From: Treponema sp.
Lineage (GTDB): Bacteria > Spirochaetota > Spirochaetia > Treponematales > Treponemataceae
NCBI GenBank assembly: GCA_016286365.1
Contig: JAEESN010000003.1
Location: 124,001-188,000 of the forward strand
Length of the DNA: 64,000 nt
Direction of reading: 5' to 3'
The notes under the pieces are model-generated. The model did not search any database. It was not told the origin of the DNA and was given only the letters and a program-made list of their open reading frames with translations. Made by a program: the position numbers and the translations under genes. Positions 9,859-17,776 of the stretch are shown one piece after another. Within the stretch, counting starts at the first letter, position 1. Each line of letters starts with the position of its first letter.

Positions 9859-10842
9859 TTATCTGTCTCCTTCTAATAATCTGAATTCAGTTCTATCACA
9901 ATCATTAATAATAATATTTTCATAAACTTCTATAATTGTTTCAACATTGCTTAAATCAGCTGGATTACCATATCTCATATTATTTACATCAAAAGCTAAC
10001 CCTTTTGCCTTAGCTTTTTCATATTCTTCCTTTGATGCTTCCGGAATTTCATCTATTGAATTAAAATATTCAACATTTTCAAGGCCAGAAAGCATTTCTG
10101 TCATTTTTGTATCTATGATAGAAATTTGTCCAATTTTTATCATTTCACCATTATATTCTTCATAGACAGGCATAATTGTTGTAGTAATAGTATTTCCTTC
10201 CAAATCTACATCTATCATCTCTATCTCTTTCAATAATTCATCTTTTAAATCAAACTTTATTTTTGTAGATATTCTACCGTAATTTTCCTGTTCTATAAAA
10301 TAATTACATGGTAAAGATACTGTCATTACCTCTTTATGTTCTTCGGTTATATCAAAATTAAGTTTCTCTGAGATACTTTTAATCTTATCAAGATTAATTC
10401 TACCGTAAATTAAATTACCAGTAAGATAATCAAGATCTTCATTCTTGCTTTTTTCTGAAATACGCATTTCAACTTTACCAGTAGATTTATCTGCTATAAT
10501 TATCTCAGAATTACTTTTTAATACCATCTTTTCACGATCACCGAATTTTCCTTTTGGAAAATCTATTCTTGCAAGAATCTCGTCTCCTACCTTTTTAGTC
10601 ATTAACCGATATTTATTTGAAACAGAAGCATTTTTATTTACTCTGCTATTTTTAGAATAAACTGTAACATCAGCTTTAAAACTTTCCATCTCTTTTGCCT
10701 GGGAACTTTCCCAAGAAATAGTTACAGGGTGTTCTTTAAAGATTTTCATTTCTTCATTTACATTTTTATTCATCCCATTTTCACATGATATTAAGAATAA
10801 AATTCCTAATACAAGACCAATTCCATGTTTCACACGTTTCAT
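9859..10842 (-). CDS. Lipoprotein of unknown function, first in a five-gene run
   Basis: A 327-residue lipoprotein with signal peptide and lipobox LISC (about residues 17-20). The mature protein is Lys/Glu-rich with alternating beta strands, and resembles outer-membrane lipoprotein carrier-like folds only in general composition. I do not recognise the family. A strong AAGGAG ribosome-binding site precedes the ATG. As leader gene of the run it is next to the secreted hydrolase, so a chaperone or specificity partner for that enzyme is one possibility, but this is inference from position only. Confidence 0.6.
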   Translation of the reverse strand: MKRVKHGIGLVLGILFLISCENGMNKNVNEEMKIFKEHPVTISWESSQAKEMESFKADVTVYSKNSRVNKNASVSNKYRLMTKKVGDEILARIDFPKGKFGDREKMVLKSNSEIIIADKSTGKVEMRISEKSKNEDLDYLTGNLIYGRINLDKIKSISEKLNFDITEEHKEVMTVSLPCNYFIEQENYGRISTKIKFDLKDELLKEIEMIDVDLEGNTITTTIMPVYEEYNGEMIKIGQISIIDTKMTEMLSGLENVEYFNSIDEIPEASKEEYEKAKAKGLAFDVNNMRYGNPADLSNVETIIEVYENIIINDCDRTEFRLLEGDR

Positions 10843-10940
10843 TTTTCATCTCCTTTTTTTAAACTCTACTTTATCCGAGTTTTTTTTAATCTAACCGTAT
10901 GGTATAAGCAGAATTTCCATTTGTAAACCCGTTAAACGAA

Positions 10941-10960
10941 AAAAGAACTAAAGTTCTTTT
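10941..10960. promoter_or_regulatory. 20-bp palindrome between divergent genes, candidate operator
   Basis: Perfect 8-bp arms AAAAGAAC and GTTCTTTT flank TAAA. It lies between the divergent lipoprotein-hydrolase operon and the membrane LuxR-type gene. Its core has the form GAAC-N4-GTTC, the same as the Bacillus-type LexA box, but no LexA is seen here, so which protein binds is unknown. A weak hairpin terminator is the alternative. Confidence 0.45.
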
Positions 10961-10997
10961 ATTTAATTTTTCTCTTTTACTATTGACATTTTTCCCT

Positions 10998-11003
10998 TAT
11001 AAT
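10998..11003 (+). promoter_or_regulatory. TATAAT box of a probable leaderless transcript (LuxR-type gene)
   Basis: A perfect TATAAT ends 6 bases before the ATG at 11010, so transcription should begin at or next to the start codon. No ribosome-binding site is present. The hexamer 17 bases upstream (TTTTAC) is a poor -35 box. Confidence 0.55.
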
Positions 11004-11009
11004 TAACTT

Positions 11010-11762
11010 ATGATTAAAAAACAACATCTCAAAATGTTTCAAAAAGTAATTCCGCTGGTTTGCGCAGTAATTTTTGGGTTTTTTCTTGTCACTTTTTTAA
11101 TTCATTCCGAAAAAACGCCTCTAAACATTGTGATTAATATCTGGCTGGGACTTTCAACGCTTTTTTCTGTGTTTTTATTCTTTTTTCCAAAGGCATTTTC
11201 GGTATACGGGATTTTTTCTTTCCTTTATTCGTTTCTTTTCTGCTTTTTCAATGAATATTATTTACTGATGATCTTCAGTTATGTGATTACGATTGTATTT
11301 TTGTGGAACCAGGGCTTCTTTAAAAACAATAAGATAATCAAACTTCCCTTAAGTATCCTTTATTTTGGGATTCTTGTTGGAATAAGGCTCTATCTTTTCT
11401 CCGAAAGCTTTTTACAGCACGTCATCATGTTCCTTCCGTTCGTTATTGTAACGCTTGTTCTTGGACTTTTTGCAGTAAACTCTTATACACTTTCTGTAGG
11501 TCAGAATTCAGAAAAAGTTATTCATGTTGATGAACTTCCACTTACAGATAGACAAAAAGAAATATTAATACAGATGATTTTAGGAAAAGCATACAAAGAA
11601 TATGCGCTGGAAAACAATGTTTCTGAATCGGTTATAAAAAAAGATGCAACAGAAGTTTTTAAATACTACAACGTCTGTAACAAATATGCATTTTTAGCAA
11701 AATTTTCACACTTTACTTTTATTTATAAAGGAAACAATTATCTTCCGGCAACCCATAACTAA
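11010..11762 (+). CDS. Membrane protein with C-terminal LuxR-type DNA-binding domain
   Basis: The 250 residues contain about five or six hydrophobic segments between residues 10 and 170, then a cytoplasmic tail whose last ~65 residues match the LuxR/GerE helix-turn-helix pattern (LTDRQKEILIQMILGKAYKE... followed by ...VSESVIKKDATEVFKYYNV). This suggests a membrane-bound transcription regulator, perhaps sensing an envelope signal directly. It is transcribed away from the lipoprotein-hydrolase operon across a region with a 20-bp palindrome, so control of that operon is plausible. It has no Shine-Dalgarno sequence and is probably translated from a leaderless mRNA. Its 3' end overlaps recR by 4 bases in convergent orientation. 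Confidence 0.7.
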   Translation: MIKKQHLKMFQKVIPLVCAVIFGFFLVTFLIHSEKTPLNIVINIWLGLSTLFSVFLFFFPKAFSVYGIFSFLYSFLFCFFNEYYLLMIFSYVITIVFLWNQGFFKNNKIIKLPLSILYFGILVGIRLYLFSESFLQHVIMFLPFVIVTLVLGLFAVNSYTLSVGQNSEKVIHVDELPLTDRQKEILIQMILGKAYKEYALENNVSESVIKKDATEVFKYYNVCNKYAFLAKFSHFTFIYKGNNYLPATHN

Positions 11763-12358
11763 ATCTGACTTCTTCCGCGGAAGCTTAAAGACAGTGTTCG
11801 TTTGTCTATGTATTCAAGGTCCCCGCCAACCGGGATTCCAGTTGCAAGACGGGTTACTTTTGGAGAAGGTGAAAGATTCATCTCTGTAATCATCTTATTT
11901 ATATATAAAGCAGTTGTGTCACCTTCGACCGTTGGATTAGTAGCAATGATTACTTCTTCGATTTTTTCGTTTTTGATTCTGTTTAATAACTGCGGGATTA
12001 AAAGCTGCGAAGGACCAATTCCGTCGAGTGGTTTTATAAGACCGCCAAGTACATGATAAAGTCCTTTATATTCTCCGTACGCTTCGATTGTACTTACATC
12101 CTGCGATTCTTCTACAACACAAATCTGATTTTTTTCTCTTGCAGGATTTGAACACACCGGACAGATTTCTTCTTCGGTCCATGCCCCGCAAATCTTACAT
12201 GGTTTTATTTTATCCTGAAGCTGACTAAGGTTTCGTGCAAAATTCTGAACATAGGTTATATCCTGTTTTAAAAGCCAGTTCACCATGCGAAGCGCACTTT
12301 TTTTCCCGATTCCCGGTAAGCGCGAAAAATTATTTGTCAGATCGTCGTAAATACTCAT
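11759..12358 (-). CDS. recR: Recombination protein RecR
   Basis: RecR acts with RecO/RecF in loading RecA onto gapped DNA. The 199 residues show a helix-hairpin-helix near the N-terminus (FSRLPGIGKKSALRM), a zinc finger with four cysteines (CKICG...CPVC, about residues 57-72), and a Toprim domain beginning ICVVEESQD and including the GGLI(K)PLDGIGP segment. Length is normal. It is the last gene of dnaX-ybaB-recR, a very common bacterial order, and has a GGTGG ribosome-binding site. Confidence 0.95.
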   Translation of the reverse strand: MSIYDDLTNNFSRLPGIGKKSALRMVNWLLKQDITYVQNFARNLSQLQDKIKPCKICGAWTEEEICPVCSNPAREKNQICVVEESQDVSTIEAYGEYKGLYHVLGGLIKPLDGIGPSQLLIPQLLNRIKNEKIEEVIIATNPTVEGDTTALYINKMITEMNLSPSPKVTRLATGIPVGGDLEYIDKRTLSLSFRGRSQI

Positions 12359-12392
12359 TATTCCACCCGTTTTCCCATTAATGATTTAACGA

Positions 12393-12704
12393 TTATAAAC
12401 CAAACTGACTCAAATCAACTCCGCCAAGAATTGATGATGATTTTTCTTTTATCTGCTCCTGTACATTTTCTACCGCATTTCTGTGTGCAGCAACAATCAA
12501 ATCTTCGAGCATTTTTACATCGCGGTTATCTACGCAGATTGGATCAAGCTTAATACCCATCATCTCGAACTTTCCATTAAGAGTTACAGTAACCATTTTT
12601 CCGCCAGAATTACCTTCTGCCCTTATTTCTGCAAGTTCCCTCTGCAATCTTTCTGACTGTTCTTTTATTGCACCCGCATTTTTTATCAAATCAAATGGAT
12701 TCAT
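12393..12704 (-). CDS. ybaB: YbaB/EbfC nucleoid-associated protein
   Basis: Small 103-residue dimeric DNA-binding protein of the YbaB/EbfC family, thought to act in nucleoid organisation. The typical start MNPFDLIKNAGAIKEQ, the central beta segment with VTVTLNGKFEMMGIKLDP and a helical C-terminus are present. It lies between dnaX and recR with short gaps, the expected operon position. EbfC of the spirochaete Borrelia is known to bind DNA broadly. Confidence 0.93.
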   Translation of the reverse strand: MNPFDLIKNAGAIKEQSERLQRELAEIRAEGNSGGKMVTVTLNGKFEMMGIKLDPICVDNRDVKMLEDLIVAAHRNAVENVQEQIKEKSSSILGGVDLSQFGL

Positions 12705-12713
12705 CTTTACCCC

Positions 12714-14798
12714 TTATACTTTTCCTGCAACCACAGTTCCCTTAAATGCATTCAGCAAAATATTTACCTGCTCCGGCACTGTGTTCTCTGATTTTTTTTC
12801 TTCTATTACATTATCAGTTTTTTCCTGAAGATTCACCGTAAACTTCATCTGTTTTCCGCAGATTTTTGTGATTTCTTCGGTAATCGGACCAAGTTTTTTA
12901 TTCAAAAGCTCTCTGTCATAAGAACTCTGAATTGTCGTGATGATTTCTTCTCCGTTTATCTTCCATTCACCGGTTTTTTCTATAACACTTGCAGCAAATC
13001 CATCTGTTAAAGAAAGCGCCGCAGTTACGTTTCCCCTGAGCTGAATGACAGACATAGAAGTTCCATCCGCAGTTGTAAAAGTCTGTGATTGAGCCAGCTG
13101 ATTTCCGGCATTATTTACTGTAAAAGCAGCACCCTGATTACTATTTTCTCCGTCAAAAGACTCTTCGTAATACTGATCATCACGATTTTGACTTTCATCT
13201 TCGTAATAACCGTCTTCCGGAGGCTCTTCTGTATTTGTCCATCCGTCTTCTTCGCTGTCCGGATTAAATGAATAATCAGTTGGAGCAGGCATTGTGTGTA
13301 CCTGTTCTACCGGTTTTTCCTCTGTTACATTTTCTGCTGCATGAATAATCAGTTTTTCGTTTACAGTTTTCTGTTCTGTATCTGAACCTTTTGATTCAGC
13401 CACTGATTGTTCAGGCGGCAGTGGTCCGCCATCATGAAAAGGGGGCGTATCTTCCAGTGAATTATTTTCCTCCGGAGGATTATCCAGCATTGAAAGACGA
13501 GGAAGCCCGTTAGGAACAGGATTTATTCCAGAAACTTTTTCTGCCTGACCGGACTGAGCCAACGCTCCCTGATTAAAGTTCTGAGCCGGAGAAGCTTGTG
13601 CTCCCTGTGCTCCATTTCCTGTTCCACCAGAAGCGCCTGTGTTTGTTGCCCCGGAAGATTCAAGCAAAGCCCTTGCACCGTCAATCGCTTTTTTAACATC
13701 CTGATTAGAAACAAACTGACCAATCCAGCACATTCTGGAGAAGGCAAGTTCCAGTTCGTAGCGAGGAGAAAGCGAATATCTTATATCCTTATAAAGCTGA
13801 AGGTAAATCGAAAGTGCTCTTTCTACCTGAATTGTATTCCAGGCATTCAAAACAACCTTGCTGTATCTTTCTACTGAATTTCCAAGAAGAGATTCCTTTG
13901 TAATTCCAGATTTTATGAGCATGAGGCTTCGTAAATAATCTGCACAGTTAGAAACAAGCTGTTCAATTGAAATACCACTTTGAAGGAATTCATCCAGAGA
14001 AGTAAGAACCTCGTCTGAACGTCCGTAAGCGCAGGATTCAAAAATCATATTCAGGCGGTCAATTCCAACAAGACCAAGCTTGTCTCGGATTTTTTCGTAA
14101 GTAATGTGTCCGTCGCTGAATGCAACAACCTGATCAAAAAGTGTATATGCATCACGCATTGAACCTGTAGACTCACGCGCAATCCAGAATAATGCTTCGT
14201 CATCAGCCTTTATATTTAATTCTGCCGCAGCCTGAGCAAGACATTCCTTTACTTTTTCTACAGCAACTAAACGGAAATTAAACTGCTGGCATCGTGATTT
14301 TATTGTAGCCGGAACCTTCTGAAGCTCTGTCGTAGCAAAAATAAAGATGACATAAGCCGGTGGCTCTTCGATTGTTTTTAAAAGCGCATTAAAAGCCGAA
14401 GTCGAAAGCATATGAACTTCGTCTATAATATAAATCTTATAGCGGCAGCTGTTTGGAGGGAAAAGAACTTCATCCTTAATCTGACGGATGTTTTCTACAG
14501 AGGTATTTGACGCACCGTCTATTTCGATTACATCAAGAGATGAACCCTTTGTAATTTCCTGACAGGTAGAACAGGTTCCACACGGATTATCTGTTGGTCC
14601 GTTCTGACAGTTCAAAGCCTTTGCAAGAATTCTTGCCGTAGAGGTTTTTCCACATCCGCGTGGTCCGGAAAAAAGATATGCGTGTGCAATTTTTCCGGAT
14701 TTTATGGAATTTTTTAAAGTCTCCGCAACAAATTCCTGACCAACAAGATCATCAAATTTCTGCGGACGACGTCTGGTAGCTGTTACTTCATAAGACAT
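12714..14798 (-). CDS. dnaX: DNA polymerase III subunit gamma/tau
   Basis: Clamp-loader ATPase of the replicative polymerase. Visible features are Walker A GPRGCGKTSTAR, a zinc site (CGTCSTCQ with upstream Cys), the DEVHMLS Walker B with the ALLKTIEEPP segment, and a sensor-1/SRC motif (TIKSRCQQF). Domain III ends near residue 368, followed by a long Gln/Asn/Glu/Pro-rich linker (about 380-580) and a tau-like C-terminal domain, total 694 residues. An A6 tract at codons 369-370, exactly at the end of domain III, could allow a -1 shift to an immediate stop and give a gamma-length product (see findings). The start codon follows TATAAT by 6 bases with no ribosome-binding site, suggesting a leaderless transcript beginning in the tail of the upstream ATPase gene. 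Confidence 0.95.
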   Translation of the reverse strand: MSYEVTATRRRPQKFDDLVGQEFVAETLKNSIKSGKIAHAYLFSGPRGCGKTSTARILAKALNCQNGPTDNPCGTCSTCQEITKGSSLDVIEIDGASNTSVENIRQIKDEVLFPPNSCRYKIYIIDEVHMLSTSAFNALLKTIEEPPAYVIFIFATTELQKVPATIKSRCQQFNFRLVAVEKVKECLAQAAAELNIKADDEALFWIARESTGSMRDAYTLFDQVVAFSDGHITYEKIRDKLGLVGIDRLNMIFESCAYGRSDEVLTSLDEFLQSGISIEQLVSNCADYLRSLMLIKSGITKESLLGNSVERYSKVVLNAWNTIQVERALSIYLQLYKDIRYSLSPRYELELAFSRMCWIGQFVSNQDVKKAIDGARALLESSGATNTGASGGTGNGAQGAQASPAQNFNQGALAQSGQAEKVSGINPVPNGLPRLSMLDNPPEENNSLEDTPPFHDGGPLPPEQSVAESKGSDTEQKTVNEKLIIHAAENVTEEKPVEQVHTMPAPTDYSFNPDSEEDGWTNTEEPPEDGYYEDESQNRDDQYYEESFDGENSNQGAAFTVNNAGNQLAQSQTFTTADGTSMSVIQLRGNVTAALSLTDGFAASVIEKTGEWKINGEEIITTIQSSYDRELLNKKLGPITEEITKICGKQMKFTVNLQEKTDNVIEEKKSENTVPEQVNILLNAFKGTVVAGKV

Positions 14799-14804
14799 AA
14801 CAGA

Positions 14805-14833
14805 ATTATAATATAAAATAGATTATTCGTCAT
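14805..14833 (-). promoter_or_regulatory. Promoter of dnaX-ybaB-recR, leaderless
   Basis: Minus-strand TATAAT (14805-14810), 17-base spacer, ATGACG (14828-14833; four of six matches to the -35 consensus). The gap from TATAAT to the dnaX ATG is 6 bases. The -35 box lies inside the last codons of the metal ATPase gene. Confidence 0.6.
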
Positions 14834-17120
14834 TAGTTGTTTTTCTGAGTAATCGTAAACTGTTCAAAACAGCAAGGATTGTAACTCCGACATCACCAAA
14901 GACCGCAATCCACATATTAGAAATTCCAAGCGCACTCAAAACAAGAATTGCACCTTTTATACCAAGTGAACCATACAGGTTTTCATGCACAACCCTGAGT
15001 GTCTTTTTAGCAGTTTTAATACCCTGTGTAATCTTAGAAGGTTTATCTTCCATAATGATGATGTCTCCGGCTTCTACCGCAGCATCGCTTCCCATGGCAC
15101 CCATCGCAATTCCCGCATCGGCACGTGCAAGAACAGGAGCGTCGTTTATACCATCCCCTGTGAAAATCAGTGTACCTCTCTTTTTTGCAGGACGTTTTTC
15201 TGTAGCTGGAGAGATTTCGAGTTCTTTTAAAAGCTCTTCAACTTTTTTAAGCTTATCGCTGCTCATCATCTGATCATAAACCTTGTGAACTCCAAGGCGC
15301 TGGGCAACAGAAAGAGCCGCAGTTTTATTATCACCTGTAAGCATTACGATATTTTCTACGCCGACTTTCTTAAGCTCTCTGATAGCCTGTTCTGAATCAT
15401 CTTTTATTTCATCACTGATTACGATGTGTCCCGCATATTTTCCGTCGCATGCTACATGAATAATTGTTCCATCTTTATGTTCAGGACACTCAGGATAATC
15501 AACTTTAAACATTTCCATTAAAGAAGCATTTCCGGCAAGAACAGTCTTTTTATTTACAACAGCCTTAATTCCCTTACTTGTGATGTCTTCTACGTTTTCA
15601 AGCTTTACCTTATCACAGCAGTTTTCGTGATGAATTGCTCGCAGGCTTGCAGAAATAGGATGTGTTGATAAAAGCTCTGCATGGGTAGCAATTGCAATCA
15701 GTTCCTGTTTTGTGATGGAAGGATTCATAGGATGGATATCTGTAACAACAAAGTTTCCTTTAGTTAAAGTTCCTGTCTTATCGAAAACTGCAATCTTTGT
15801 TTTTGCAAGCGCTTCCAGGAAGGTTGACCCTTTAATAAGTATTCCGTTTTTAGCAGAACTTGTAATTCCACAGCAGAAGCTTAAAGGAATTGAAATAACA
15901 AGGGCACAAGGACAGCTTACTACAAGGAATTCGAGCGCACGGTAAACCCATTCTTTAAATCCAAACTGCATAAAATAATCAGGCATAAAGAACTTTGTAA
16001 ATAATGGAGGAACAAAAGCGATAACTAAAGCTGCCACACAGACAATCGGTGTATAAACTTTTGCAAAGCGTGTAACAAACTGTTCCGAGCGAGTCTTGTT
16101 TTCTGTTGCATTTTCTACAAGTTCAAGGATGCGGGCAAGAGCAGAATCATGAGAAGCCTTAGTTGTTTTTATTTCAATTACACCCTGCTTGTTGATTGAA
16201 CCAGAGAGAACTTCGTCGCCTTTCATAACATGACGAGGAACACTTTCTCCTGTTAATGCAGAAGTATCTACAAATGTATCACCTTCGGTAATCACACCGT
16301 CTATAGGGATTCTTTCTCCGGCCTTTACGATGATTACTGTTCCAATCTTTACTTCATCAACAGGAACTTCCTTAATTTCTTTTCCAGTTTTTACGTTTGC
16401 TTTATCAGGCCTCATCTTTGCAATTTCTCCGATTGCATCCCGTGATTTATCTACAGCAAAATCTTCAAACTTTTCGCCAATCTGATACAAAATCATAATG
16501 GCTGCCGCTTCCGGATATTCGCCCAAAACAAGTGCACCAATAGAAGAAATCGACATTAAGAATCTTTCGTCTAAGAATTCGCCCCGTAAAAGATTTTTTA
16601 CCGCTTCTACAACAATATCTTTTCCACTCACAATAAAGGCAATTGCAGAAAATACGATTGTAAGCGAAGTGATGATGTCGTACTTAAGCCATGAAATCTT
16701 TATTTCGGCCAGCGAAGGAATCCATTTTGTAAGAGGAAGATGTTCGCACAAAAGAGCCAGCACAAAGAAAACAGAGCAGATGATGATTTTTCCCTTTCCA
16801 AATTCTTCTTCTTCGCCGTCGTGATGACCGTGCTCGTGTCCGCAACCGCATCCGTCGTGGTGATGATGTCCATGCTCATGCCCGCAGCCACAGGAATCGT
16901 GATGATGTTCGTGGTGGTGTTCGCCGTGTTCATGGTGATCATGTTCATCGTGATGGTGTTCATGTTCGTGTTCATCATCTTCATCGTGATGATGCTCATG
17001 CCCGTGATGACCGCCTTCCCCTCCACCGTGGTGATGATGCTCATGATGTTCGTCGTGTTCATGGTGGTGGTCTTCGTGATGATTAAATTTTATTTCTCTG
17101 AACTGTTCTATAAGTTTCAT
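14823..17120 (-). CDS. zntA: Zinc/cadmium/lead-type P1B ATPase with His-rich N-terminus
   Basis: Metal-exporting P-type ATPase of the inner membrane. Motifs seen are TGES in the actuator domain, the transmembrane metal site CPC in SCPCALV, the phosphorylation site DKTGTLT, the P1B-specific His-Pro pair in STHPIS, TGDN and GDGINDAP, and the last helix with DVGVTILAVLNSLRLL as in Zn/Cd/Pb pumps (P1B-2). Instead of a ferredoxin-like HMA domain, residues ~13-105 form a tail with about 40 His interspersed with Asp/Glu and two CGCG clusters in repeated units, likely a zinc-binding or buffering segment. It is 69 bases downstream of an SmtB-type repressor gene and probably co-transcribed and metal-induced. 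The symbol is by family; the exact metal is not proven. Confidence 0.92.
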   Translation of the reverse strand: MKLIEQFREIKFNHHEDHHHEHDEHHEHHHHGGGEGGHHGHEHHHDEDDEHEHEHHHDEHDHHEHGEHHHEHHHDSCGCGHEHGHHHHDGCGCGHEHGHHDGEEEEFGKGKIIICSVFFVLALLCEHLPLTKWIPSLAEIKISWLKYDIITSLTIVFSAIAFIVSGKDIVVEAVKNLLRGEFLDERFLMSISSIGALVLGEYPEAAAIMILYQIGEKFEDFAVDKSRDAIGEIAKMRPDKANVKTGKEIKEVPVDEVKIGTVIIVKAGERIPIDGVITEGDTFVDTSALTGESVPRHVMKGDEVLSGSINKQGVIEIKTTKASHDSALARILELVENATENKTRSEQFVTRFAKVYTPIVCVAALVIAFVPPLFTKFFMPDYFMQFGFKEWVYRALEFLVVSCPCALVISIPLSFCCGITSSAKNGILIKGSTFLEALAKTKIAVFDKTGTLTKGNFVVTDIHPMNPSITKQELIAIATHAELLSTHPISASLRAIHHENCCDKVKLENVEDITSKGIKAVVNKKTVLAGNASLMEMFKVDYPECPEHKDGTIIHVACDGKYAGHIVISDEIKDDSEQAIRELKKVGVENIVMLTGDNKTAALSVAQRLGVHKVYDQMMSSDKLKKVEELLKELEISPATEKRPAKKRGTLIFTGDGINDAPVLARADAGIAMGAMGSDAAVEAGDIIIMEDKPSKITQGIKTAKKTLRVVHENLYGSLGIKGAILVLSALGISNMWIAVFGDVGVTILAVLNSLRLLRKTTNDE

Positions 17121-17189
17121 TCTGGTACCTCACATATATTTATCATCTTTTTTCGCAGAACTTTTCTTTTACAAAAACTTTTCTGCTGA

Positions 17190-17561
17190 TTATTTTTCTT
17201 CAAATTTTTCCATAATGTGTTCAACGCCACATTCGATTACTTTCTGAACGTGCTCGTCTGCCGGTGAATAATAAACAACCTTACCGTTTCGCCTTGTTTT
17301 TACAAGATTTGAGTCTCGCAGTATTTTAAGCTGATGTGAAACTGCCGAAATTGTCATTCCAAGAAGAGATGAAATATCGCCAACACACATTTCTTCCTTA
17401 TCCAGGGCATAAAGAATTTTGAAGCGGGTTGAATCGCCAAAAATCTTAAAAAAGTCAGCAGTTAAAAAAATAACTTCGTCGGGTAAAAAACTCTTTTTAA
17501 GCTTTTCAATTACATCGCTGTGAATAACCGATGTATCACACTCAAACTCTGATTTTCCCAT
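17190..17561 (-). CDS. ArsR/SmtB-family metal-responsive repressor
   Basis: A 123-residue winged-helix repressor that should release DNA on binding zinc or a similar metal. The recognition helix region is SAVSHQLKILRDSNLV. The C-terminal helix has D-x-H-x10-H-x2-E (DEHVQ...EHIME), which matches the spacing of the four alpha-5 zinc ligands of SmtB exactly. One Cys occurs at the alpha-3 position (EEMCVGD), where CadC has two, so the alpha-5 site probably dominates. It has a GAGG ribosome-binding site and is first in an operon with the P-type ATPase. Three operator copies surround its promoter, implying autoregulation. Confidence 0.92.
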   Translation of the reverse strand: MGKSEFECDTSVIHSDVIEKLKKSFLPDEVIFLTADFFKIFGDSTRFKILYALDKEEMCVGDISSLLGMTISAVSHQLKILRDSNLVKTRRNGKVVYYSPADEHVQKVIECGVEHIMEKFEEK

Positions 17562-17638
17562 AAAAACCTCGAATATTATTGTCCGGAATGTCCAATGAGT
17601 TTATTCAAAAAAACCGGGTTTTATCCCCCGCCGCTCAC

Positions 17639-17670
17639 TTGAACAACCATTCAATTGAACATCTATTCAA
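17639..17670. promoter_or_regulatory. Two adjacent SmtB/CadC-type operators
   Basis: Two 16-bp sites lie directly end to end: TTGAACAACCATTCAA (17639-17654) and TTGAACATCTATTCAA (17655-17670). Each is an imperfect inverted repeat of the TTGAA...TTCAA form typical of ArsR/SmtB operators. They cover the transcription start and early leader of the repressor-ATPase operon. Confidence 0.75.
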
Positions 17671-17699
17671 ATAATAATCTCATTTGAGTAAATATGCAA
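17671..17699 (-). promoter_or_regulatory. Promoter of repressor-ATPase operon with third operator
   Basis: Minus-strand -35 box TTGCAT (17694-17699), 17-base spacer, -10 box TATTAT (17671-17676). A third, weaker operator copy TTGAGTAAATATGCAA (17684-17699) covers the -35 box and half of the spacer. Confidence 0.7.
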
Positions 17700-17719
17700 G
17701 TGTTTTTTTCAAAAAGACA

Positions 17720-17755
17720 ACAAAAAACCCGGAAAACATTGTGTCCTCCGGGTGA
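17720..17755 (-). terminator. Rho-independent terminator after the sirtuin gene
   Basis: On the minus strand the 7-bp stem ACCCGGA/TCCGGGT with a 13-base loop (17727-17753) is followed by a run of T. It closes the ctpA-to-sirtuin run just upstream of the metal operon promoter. Confidence 0.8.
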
Positions 17756-17776
17756 AATTTCAATTTATAAAGGCTA

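Noticed and set aside
10983-11003. TTGACA followed by TATAAT upstream of the LuxR-type gene
   Set aside because: The two boxes are only 9 bases apart, so they cannot form one promoter; only the TATAAT was kept.
13523-13747. 74-residue frame on the minus strand within dnaX
   Set aside because: It is in the +1 frame relative to dnaX, not the -1 frame reached by slippage at the A run, and has no start signal.
16740-17189. 149-residue plus-strand open frame over the ATPase N-terminus
   Set aside because: It is the antisense of the His-rich repeat, giving Met/Val-rich nonsense; no ribosome-binding site or family.
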